From positions 1-12,982 of the forward strand of contig CALHZX010000064.1 of NCBI GenBank assembly GCA_938040725.1: a stretch of DNA of 12,982 nt, written 5' to 3'. Numbering within the stretch: position 1 is the first letter of the stretch; the number at the start of each line of letters is the position of its first letter. The notes under the pieces were generated by a model. The model searched no databases, was not told the DNA's origin, and saw nothing but the letters and a program-made list of their open reading frames with translations. Of this stretch, positions 8,391 through 12,982 are shown in pieces. Position numbers and translations under genes: made by a program. The DNA is from an uncultured Actinomyces sp. GTDB lineage: Bacteria; Actinomycetota; Actinomycetes; Actinomycetales; Actinomycetaceae.

Positions 8391-8396
8391 TAGGAT
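8391..8396 (+). promoter_or_regulatory. Candidate -10 box or Shine-Dalgarno for the PAP2 gene
   Basis: TAGGAT ends six bases before the ATG at 8403, the same spacing as the -10-like box before the Nudix gene, and would give a leaderless mRNA. The same bases also contain AGGA seven bases from the ATG, a usable if weak ribosome binding site. The two readings cannot be separated from sequence alone. The short AT-rich stretch here (TTTTATTATG) stands out in GC-rich DNA. Confidence 0.4.
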
Positions 8397-8402
8397 TTTA
8401 TT

Positions 8403-9044
8403 ATGTTTGTTCGTCGATTCCTGACTCCCCATCTTGTTATCGGGGTTCTTCTCGTCGCGATTGTCGCCGTCGCGGGTGGGTTCATCACGAGTCCCCTGTC
8501 GATCGACACGACCGTATGGTCTGACTTCATCGCGTCGCGCACGCCGGCGATGAACACGTTCATGACGGGCGCGTCGTGGCTCTTCGATCCCAAGCGCGCC
8601 GTCATCGTGGCGGTGGCCGTGGCGGCCTTCGTGTGGTGGCTCGTCAAGAAGGTCATGCACGCCCTCTACATTCTGGGCTCCGTGGCCTTCTCGGGGATCA
8701 ATGGCTACATCATTAAGCACATTGATTCGCGTCCGCGCCCGGAAGAGGCCTACCGTCTGATCACCGAGGATGGCTACTCGTTCCCGTCGGGTCATGCCAC
8801 GGCGGTGACCGCACTGATCGTGTCGCTGGTTCTGGTGCTGACGATGACGCGCCTGGGCCGTCGTCTCCGTTACCTGCTGTGGGCCGCGGCCCTCGTGTTC
8901 ATTGTCTTCATCTGCGTGACACGCCTGTACCTGGGCGTCCACTGGGTGACTGACGTGATTGGTGGTTTTGGCGTGGGACTGGGTTCGTCGATGATCTTGG
9001 CGCCGTTCATGATCGGGCCGAACGCCTTGAAGTTGTTCAGGTAG
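8403..9044 (+). CDS. PAP2 superfamily membrane phosphatase
   Basis: An integral membrane acid phosphatase of the PAP2 type, likely acting on a phospholipid or polyprenyl pyrophosphate at the outer face of the membrane. The 213-residue product has all three catalytic motifs: K105-X6-R112-P113, PSGH at 128-131 (H131 is the expected acid/base) and R174-X5-H180-X3-D184 with the nucleophile-type histidine. Hydrophobic segments fall near 9-30, 66-81, 87-104, 135-150, 158-174 and 183-202, the usual six-helix layout. It lies 20 bases after the YchJ-like gene and ends before a strong hairpin. Recycling of undecaprenyl pyrophosphate would suit the neighbouring murJ, but phosphatidate or phosphatidylglycerophosphate are equally possible substrates; sequence does not decide. 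Confidence 0.93.
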   Translation: MFVRRFLTPHLVIGVLLVAIVAVAGGFITSPLSIDTTVWSDFIASRTPAMNTFMTGASWLFDPKRAVIVAVAVAAFVWWLVKKVMHALYILGSVAFSGINGYIIKHIDSRPRPEEAYRLITEDGYSFPSGHATAVTALIVSLVLVLTMTRLGRRLRYLLWAAALVFIVFICVTRLYLGVHWVTDVIGGFGVGLGSSMILAPFMIGPNALKLFR

Positions 9045-9070
9045 TTGTCTGAGCTTATTTGTTGCTGGGA

Positions 9071-9099
9071 GCGCCCGGGGCCACGGCCCCGGGCGCTTT
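9071..9099 (+). terminator. GC-rich hairpin terminator after the PAP2 gene
   Basis: Arms 9071-9082 and 9085-9096 are perfectly complementary (GCGCCCGGGGCC and its reverse complement). In practice this is an 11-bp stem with a four-base loop. Only TTTC follows, so the U-tract is weak, as is common in actinobacteria. It lies 27 bases after the PAP2 stop and closes the plus-strand block. Confidence 0.8.
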
Positions 9100-9155
9100 C
9101 GTACGCGCCTGTAAGGGCCGTTGGCCCCTCTCGCAGCGCTGCACCGGTCTTGTGC

Positions 9156-9377
9156 CTACAGTGCACCCGGGTCAATCCAGGCGCCGGTGCTCGTGGCTGT
9201 GACGACGACGGTGCGGTCGGCGGCGCTTGTGGCCGTCGGGCGCTGAATCGAGGGAACGGCAGCGATTGTGAACGTCGGAACGGCCGCACGGACAGGCGGC
9301 GGCGTCACACCGATCACGGTGAGGATGATTATCAGCGCAATGACAATCAGATGAGCGGCATCGGTGGCATCGACCAC
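9156..9377 (-). CDS. Possible small membrane protein (73 aa), unrecognised
   Basis: A GTG-started frame of 73 residues. After a short acidic start comes a strong hydrophobic helix (HLIVIALIIILTVIGV), then PPP and a Val/Thr/Ala-rich outward-looking tail ending in AWIDPGAL. The third codon positions are mostly G or C, as expected of a real gene here, and it is the only coherent open frame in this interval. Against it, no ribosome binding site is visible before the GTG and I recognise no family. It could be a small membrane or exported protein, or a remnant of a longer one. It converges on the PAP2 gene. Confidence 0.35.
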   Translation of the reverse strand: MVDATDAAHLIVIALIIILTVIGVTPPPVRAAVPTFTIAAVPSIQRPTATSAADRTVVVTATSTGAWIDPGAL

Positions 9378-9466
9378 GTGCGATCGATGTGCGCAGCCGT
9401 GTCCTGAGCGTGCACAAACAGTGTCTCATGTCAGTTCTGCGGGTACTCCAACACGTACGGACGGAC

Positions 9467-9485
9467 CGTTTCACGACATGAAACG
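9467..9485. repeat. Inverted repeat CGTTTCA-N5-TGAAACG
   Basis: Seven-base perfect arms around a five-base spacer (CGACA). The size and symmetry suit a dimeric regulator's operator better than a terminator. TATGTAAT at 9487-9494, directly beside it, is -10-like, so the palindrome may overlap a promoter, but no gene follows on the plus strand. Confidence 0.5.
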
Positions 9486-9557
9486 CTATGTAATGTCGCC
9501 CCGATGGGTCAGTTTTCATACGCTCACAAAGGTTCATCAAAGGGTCGTTTCCAGGTT

Positions 9558-9599
9558 TTATTCACAACTGTGCACATCCCTGTGGACGAATGTGTTCAT
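9558..9599. other. Cluster of DnaA-box-like 9-mers
   Basis: TTATTCACA at 9558-9566 matches the TTATNCACA consensus fully. On the other strand, 9570-9578 reads ATGTGCACA (one mismatch to TTRTNCACA), 9581-9589 reads TCGTCCACA (one mismatch to the actinobacterial TTGTCCACA) and 9591-9599 reads ATGAACACA (two mismatches). Their starts are 12, 11 and 10 bases apart, about one helical turn each. The stretch is AT-rich. This could be a DnaA-binding or titration site, part of an origin, or chance; no dnaA or dnaN lies in the window. Confidence 0.4.
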
Positions 9600-9685
9600 T
9601 TGATGCCGATGGTGGGAGTCTTTGCATGATGTTATGTTCGAGTGCAAACGAGCTCCCGCGCATAACCGGATGGTCGGACAAGTAG

Positions 9686-9877
9686 TGTAGGTCGACGTAC
9701 AACGGAGCGATCAGTCTCGCTGGCGCGACCCTGCGCGGGCTGGCCAAGCAGTTCCCTATCCATCGTGTGGCAGCGGCAGCTCATCGTGCCTGAGGACTGG
9801 CCGGAGTAGCTGTCACGGCTCGTAGTGCCGCTGTCGCTGGCCGTCTTCTCGTCGAGCGTGGCGGCTGGTGTCCGTGA
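9686..9877 (+). pseudogene. Decayed site-specific recombinase HTH fragment
   Basis: The frame starting after a TAG at 9683-9685 reads ...LAGATLRGLAKQFPIHRVAAAAHRA, then an in-frame TGA at 9791-9793, then GLAGVAVTARSAAVAGRLLVERGGW to a second TGA. GATLRxLAKQFxIHRxxVAAHLRRAGV is the pattern of the C-terminal helix-turn-helix found in resolvase/invertase-type recombinases and their relatives. No catalytic N-terminal domain is seen upstream. The piece is therefore a non-functional remnant of a mobile element or integrase. The match was made by eye and is short. Confidence 0.45.
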
Positions 9878-9907
9878 TGTCATCGGGGTGGTCGGCTTGA
9901 GTGTCGG

Positions 9908-10822
9908 TCACACCTCATTGTTGCGAGCGGCCGCGCGCCGGCCCCAGTGGGTGAGTCTGCGCACGACAGGTGACACTCTAAGCCGCGATCCCTTGACTGG
10001 CACCGTATTTCCCGTCGCCTTAGGCAGAAACCTGTTCGCGATCCCCATCGCCCGGGTCGTGGTGCCCGGCATCAGGCCGCGCACCCGATACGCCATCCAC
10101 GCCAGCGGAGTGACAGTCACCAAAGGCTTCCCCGCCAAGACACCATCAACCATGCGCCGAGCGGCCCGCGTGGAGTCAGCCGAGATCAGAGGTGCTGAGG
10201 CTACCACGCTAAACCAATTGTGTTCGGCAGCGGCGTCACCAATAAAGGTGGCCTGGTCGTGGGAACCGGTACGCATGAGTCCGGGAACGATGCTCGTCGC
10301 CGTCACGCCAGTGCCCACCAACTCAGCGGCCAGCCCGTCAGTGAAGCCCAGAGCTGCGAACTTGGCTGTGGAGTATGGCAGCAGGTGAGGCGGACTCACG
10401 ACGCCACCCACGGAGGTGACCACGCCGATATGTCCACGACGACGCTCCCGCATCGACGGAAGAACGCTCCACGCCATGTTGATGGGCCCCTTGGCCATGA
10501 TATCGAGCGCTTGATCGAAGTGCCCCAATGCTACGTCTGCGGCAGGCCCCACCTGAATGATGCCGGCCACGTGAATCGCCACCTCGATGGGGCCGTAGCC
10601 ATTCGAAACCTCGTTGACCACGCGCTGCACGCCTTCGCGGTCAGTGACGTCTATGACATGGATGGATACACGTTCCTTGAACTCGGACGCTGCACGCTGT
10701 AGAGCAGCCTCGTCACGAGCGCACAAAGCTACGTGATGGCCACGCCGATGAAGCTGGCGAGCAATCTCCAGTCCGAGGCCACGCGAACCGCCAGCAACAA
10801 GCGCAACGGGCACGACGGTCAT
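9908..10822 (-). CDS. Short-chain dehydrogenase/reductase (SDR)
   Basis: A 304-residue NAD(P)-dependent oxidoreductase of the classical SDR type, cytoplasmic, substrate unknown. It has the cofactor motif GGSRGLG at 11-17, HVAG at 84-87 in place of the usual NNAG, the catalytic serine S137 (VVTSVGG), Y150-S-T-A-K154 and the PG motif at 180-181. The last ~70 residues are a basic extension with a hydrophobic patch (PLAWMAYRVRGLMPG), longer than in minimal SDRs, perhaps for membrane contact. AGAGGGG lies about seven bases before the ATG on the minus strand. The stop of a short frame overlaps this ATG. It diverges from the photolyase gene; SDRs of this kind are often found near photolyase genes in light-response clusters. 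Codon use seems less GC-strict than in the murJ block. Confidence 0.88.
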   Translation of the reverse strand: MTVVPVALVAGGSRGLGLEIARQLHRRGHHVALCARDEAALQRAASEFKERVSIHVIDVTDREGVQRVVNEVSNGYGPIEVAIHVAGIIQVGPAADVALGHFDQALDIMAKGPINMAWSVLPSMRERRRGHIGVVTSVGGVVSPPHLLPYSTAKFAALGFTDGLAAELVGTGVTATSIVPGLMRTGSHDQATFIGDAAAEHNWFSVVASAPLISADSTRAARRMVDGVLAGKPLVTVTPLAWMAYRVRGLMPGTTTRAMGIANRFLPKATGNTVPVKGSRLRVSPVVRRLTHWGRRAAARNNEV

Positions 10823-10888
10823 CAGGGGTCCCCTCTCTGTTGTGCTAGGAAACTCAGGACGATCCTCATGGTGCCATCATCAAGACCA

Positions 10889-10903
10889 AAGTTGATCCAA
10901 GTT
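10889..10903. repeat. Direct repeat AAGTT with one-turn spacing
   Basis: AAGTT at 10889-10893 and again at 10899-10903, ten bases start to start, lies about 70 bases upstream of the SDR start. The spacing places both copies on one face of the helix, as expected for a regulator site, but the units are only five bases long. Confidence 0.25.
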
Positions 10904-10937
10904 ACCACACCTGTGTCCCGGGAGCGCACCGTGTGAC

Positions 10938-11078
10938 TCACCCTCGCCGCACGATTGCTGCGGCGGCCTTGAGGCCGGAGGCCGGGCCGCCACGGACCAG
11001 CACCCGCATCGGCCACCCCTCGTCCAGCAGGAGCTCCATCACCAGACCTCCGACGTATCTTGTGGCACCAGTCGCCTT
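10938..11078 (-). pseudogene. N-terminal fragment of a second NAD(P)-binding (NmrA/epimerase-like) protein
   Basis: On the minus strand 46 codons read KATGATRYVGGLVMELLLDEG followed by WPMRVLVRGGPASGLKAA and a stop TGA at 10938-10940. TGATxYVGGxLVxxLLxxGxxVRVLVRGP is the N-terminal beta-alpha-beta of extended/atypical SDRs such as NmrA and DUF2867 proteins. A TGA at 11079-11081 stops the frame just before it; another frame upstream reads LVIVL, the expected first strand, so a frameshift is likely. Most of the ~300-500 residue protein is gone. It lies upstream of the intact SDR on the same strand. By-eye identification, but the motif is distinctive. Confidence 0.6.
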
Positions 11079-11241
11079 TCAAGTACGATTACCAACGACG
11101 ATAAAGTGCATGAACACAACACTCTGCGCCCGTGTTTGGGCGGACCCCTCCTTGATCGCGAGCAGCAGCCGATGAACCTGCCGCCCTTCGCCGACAAGAT
11201 CGCCGGCCAACTCCTGCACTGAACCCTCTCAAGGACCATCC

Positions 11242-12672
11242 ATGACCACACTGATCTGGCTTCGCGACGACCTCCGTCTGGCTGACCACCCGGCCCTGAC
11301 GGCCGCCTGCACGGCAGCACACGGACCCGTGGTGGCACTGTGGATCCACGAAACCCGCAGGACCGATGAAGAAAACAAACGGCACGGCCCGCGCCCGCTC
11401 GGTGCGGCCACCCGGTGGTGGTACCACCGCAGCCTGCAACGGCTGTCGCCACGGCTTGCCAACCTGGGCATTCCACTCGTCTTCGCCCGGGGTGATGCCG
11501 CGAAGGTCATGCGCCGAGTCGTGGACACCTTAGAACCCACCAGCGTGCACTGGACACGACGCTACGCCCCGGCAGCCTGCCGATTGGACGCCGCCATCAA
11601 GCACGAGTTGAAATCCCGCACCGACGTGCACAGCCACCCCGGCAGTCTGCTCGCCGAACCCTGGCTGATGAGGACGGCCAGCGGCTCCCACTACCAAGTT
11701 TTCACACCTTTCAGCCACGCCGTAGCCGACCTGCCCCTCCGTCCCCTCCTGCCCGAGCCCTCACCGGTCGAAGGGCCGGACGGTGCAGCCACAACAGCCC
11801 TGGCCACGTTGCGTCAGGACGGTGTCCTGCAGAACTTGGAGGACCTTGGCTTGCTCGACGACGGCCCCGCCTGGTGGGAAGACACCCTCGAACAGCACTG
11901 GGAACCCGGTGAGTTGGCAGCCCGGCGGCAACTGGACGCCATCGACGGCTGGTTGCCCGGCTATGCCAAACGCCGTGACCTGCCCGGGGAGGAAACATCC
12001 ACCAGCAGACTCTCGCCAAGGCTGCGGTGCGGGGAATTGTCGCCGCGCCAAGCCTTGGCCGCAGCCCGTAGCAGCACGGCCGCGGGCGAGGACATCGCCG
12101 CTTGGATTAGGCAACTCTACTGGCGCGAGTTCTGCTGGCATCTGCTTCACCACCGCGAACATTTAGAGGACACCCCCATGCGTTCGACATTCGCGGAATT
12201 CCCCTATCATCCCGACGACCACCTGGCGGAGGCCTGGCGACAGGGCCGCACCGGCATCGACCTCGTCGACGGCGGAATGCGGCAACTATGGCAGACCGGC
12301 TGGATGCACAACCGGGTGCGCATGGTCGCCGCATCGCTGTTCACCAAGAACATGCTCCAGCCATGGCAAGACGGCGAGCAGTGGTTCTGGGATACTCTCG
12401 TGGACGCAGATGAAGCCAACAATCCTGTCTCTTGGCAGTGGGTGGCCGGCAGCGGCGCGGACGCTGCGCCCTACTTCCGCATCTTCAACCCTGAACTCCA
12501 GCGCTCCCGGTTCGACCCGCGCAGCTGCTATGTCAAGCGCTGGATCCCGGAGGGACTCGATCGGCCTATCGTGCCTGTCGTCGACCTGGCCGAGTCGCGA
12601 CGCGAGGCGCTCGCCGCTTACCAGCAAGTACGTGCGGCATCCGCAGCCAATGCCAGGCCTGAACGTGGTTGA
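11242..12672 (+). CDS. phr: Deoxyribodipyrimidine photolyase, class I
   Basis: Repairs UV-made cyclobutane pyrimidine dimers using blue light and FADH-. The 476-residue length is normal. The N-terminal alpha/beta antenna domain opens with TLIWLRDDLRLADHPAL. The C-terminal FAD domain contains TSRLSPRLRCGELSPRQ (about 252-270), YWREFCWHLL (about 292) and GGMRQLWQTGWMHNRVRMVAASLFTKNML in two consecutive parts. It also has DADEANNPVSWQWVAGSGAD and APYFRIFNPELQ. The ANN-WQW segment and the triad-type tryptophans are in place, so the enzyme looks active. SCYVKRW replaces the usual GxYVRxW near the end. AAGGA ends six bases before the ATG. It diverges from the SDR gene; such pairs belong to light-induced clusters in other actinobacteria. 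A cryptochrome is possible but less likely. Confidence 0.95.
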   Translation: MTTLIWLRDDLRLADHPALTAACTAAHGPVVALWIHETRRTDEENKRHGPRPLGAATRWWYHRSLQRLSPRLANLGIPLVFARGDAAKVMRRVVDTLEPTSVHWTRRYAPAACRLDAAIKHELKSRTDVHSHPGSLLAEPWLMRTASGSHYQVFTPFSHAVADLPLRPLLPEPSPVEGPDGAATTALATLRQDGVLQNLEDLGLLDDGPAWWEDTLEQHWEPGELAARRQLDAIDGWLPGYAKRRDLPGEETSTSRLSPRLRCGELSPRQALAAARSSTAAGEDIAAWIRQLYWREFCWHLLHHREHLEDTPMRSTFAEFPYHPDDHLAEAWRQGRTGIDLVDGGMRQLWQTGWMHNRVRMVAASLFTKNMLQPWQDGEQWFWDTLVDADEANNPVSWQWVAGSGADAAPYFRIFNPELQRSRFDPRSCYVKRWIPEGLDRPIVPVVDLAESRREALAAYQQVRAASAANARPERG

Positions 12673-12721
12673 GGCGGGTGTCCACCAGATGACACGGTTC
12701 GTGGTGGAGTTCGAATAGGTC

Positions 12722-12811
12722 CGGCCACCCACAGAGATCAGCCGTCTGGAGTGCTTTGAGAACGTCCAACGACTCGTCGCATCAGGAGCATCCCTGACCG
12801 AAGCGGCCAGC
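12722..12811 (+). pseudogene. Possible remnant of a MerR-type HTH, weak
   Basis: After a TAG at 12716-12718 the same frame reads EISRLECFENVQRLVASGA followed by SLTEAAS, similar in pattern to the last helices of MerR-family DNA-binding domains (helix, then V-RL-xxGxSLxEAA). Beyond this the frame turns into Thr/Pro-rich filler. It has no start or flanking domain. It would make sense as a relic of a LitR/CarH-type light regulator beside the photolyase, but the match is short. Confidence 0.2.
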
Positions 12812-12930
12812 ACAGCGACGACGCCGACGCCAGAGCCCATCTCGACGACGCCTTCACCTGGGCCCAAGACAGGAACAAGGTCCGAACCGAAACCATCCAA
12901 GATGGCAAGTGTTCGAGCTTTGTGTATGGG

Positions 12931-12982
12931 TGGAGCTAACGGGACTCGAACCCGTAACCCCCTGCTTGCAAAGCAGGTGCGC
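12931..12982 (-). tRNA. tRNA-Ala (anticodon TGC), partial
   Basis: Read on the minus strand, CCTGC-TTTGCAA-GCAGG is a five-pair anticodon arm with TGC at plus-strand 12968-12970. ACGGG-TTCGAGT-CCCGT is the T arm, and TAGCTCC-A is the 3' acceptor half with discriminator A at 12931. The 5' acceptor half and D arm lie beyond the window edge. The bases after the discriminator read CCC, not CCA, so the 3' end must be added by the CCA enzyme. Confidence 0.95.

Larger units (their letters stand above)
9378..9685. other. Intergenic stretch without a recognisable gene
   Basis: About 300 bases, visibly richer in A and T than the rest of the window, with frequent stops in all frames. It holds an operator-like palindrome (9467-9485), a cluster of DnaA-box-like 9-mers (9558-9599) and a wide inverted repeat TTTGCA/TGCAAA (9621-9626 and 9643-9648). 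I see no convincing coding region, tRNA or known riboswitch. Confidence 0.6.
10823..11241. promoter_or_regulatory. Divergent interval between SDR and photolyase genes
   Basis: These 419 bases hold the start signals of both flanking genes, a 10-base-period direct repeat (10889-10903), a broken Rossmann fragment on the minus strand (10938-11078) and, on the plus strand, a short frame ending in MNLPPFADKIAGQLLH with a stop at 11220-11222 that may be the tail of another lost gene. No complete gene is seen. The photolyase has its own binding site AAGGA at 11231-11235. Promoter hexamers cannot be assigned with confidence. Confidence 0.5.

Noticed and set aside
9636..9656. Possible attachment-site copy of the tRNA-Ala 3' end (GTTCGAGT ... 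AGCTCC)
   Set aside because: The match is interrupted and one base longer in the middle, and it is inverted with respect to the tRNA, so the two cannot be the direct repeats of an excisable element.
9562..9883. Minus-strand frames of 61 and 83 codons
   Set aside because: No start signal, no family resemblance, and they overlap the recombinase relic and AT-rich non-coding sequence.
10824..10834. AGGGGTCCCCT palindrome over the SDR ribosome binding site
   Set aside because: With a one-base centre it cannot fold as an RNA hairpin of useful strength; probably incidental.
12286..12900. Minus-strand frame of 204 codons opposite the photolyase
   Set aside because: Antisense shadow in high-GC DNA; no motifs, and the plus-strand gene is unambiguous.

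Overview
The window is GC-rich chromosomal DNA from an actinobacterium. A member of the Actinomycetaceae (Actinomyces/Schaalia type) is the best guess, though this is inference from composition and gene order and not proven. The left two thirds follows the conserved block known from Mycobacterium tuberculosis as Rv3907c to Rv3913: a CCA-adding enzyme on the minus strand, then divergently on the plus strand a MutT4-like Nudix hydrolase, a large secreted/anchored DUF6049-type protein, the lipid II flippase MurJ and thioredoxin reductase. In mycobacteria this block lies close to oriC.

Region 1 (1-769, minus): 5' part of the CCA-adding enzyme gene. Region 2 (839-8382, plus): a tightly packed operon, Nudix - DUF6049 - murJ - trxB - YchJ-like, with overlapping stop/start codons at three junctions and an 18-base gap before trxB. 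It joins envelope biogenesis (MurJ and its partner-like membrane protein) with redox housekeeping. Region 3 (8403-9044): a PAP2 lipid phosphatase, possibly with its own leaderless promoter, closed by a strong GC hairpin.

Region 4 (9097-9907) has no convincing full-length gene. It holds one possible small membrane protein on the minus strand, an operator-like palindrome, a tight cluster of DnaA-box-like 9-mers and a decayed site-specific recombinase HTH fragment. Region 5 (9908-12930) has a different flavour: an intact short-chain dehydrogenase (minus) and an intact class I DNA photolyase (plus) diverge from a 419-base interval that carries a broken N-terminal Rossmann fragment of a second NAD(P)-binding protein. 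A weak MerR-like helix remnant follows the photolyase. I read this as an eroded light/oxidative-stress cassette, perhaps acquired. The window ends in a partial tRNA-Ala(UGC) on the minus strand that lacks an encoded CCA end.

Nothing here is clearly a new system. The signals best worth a second look are the in-frame internal gene start inside murJ, the MurJ C-terminal architecture without a visible pseudokinase, the phased DnaA-box-like cluster, and the degraded photolyase neighbourhood.
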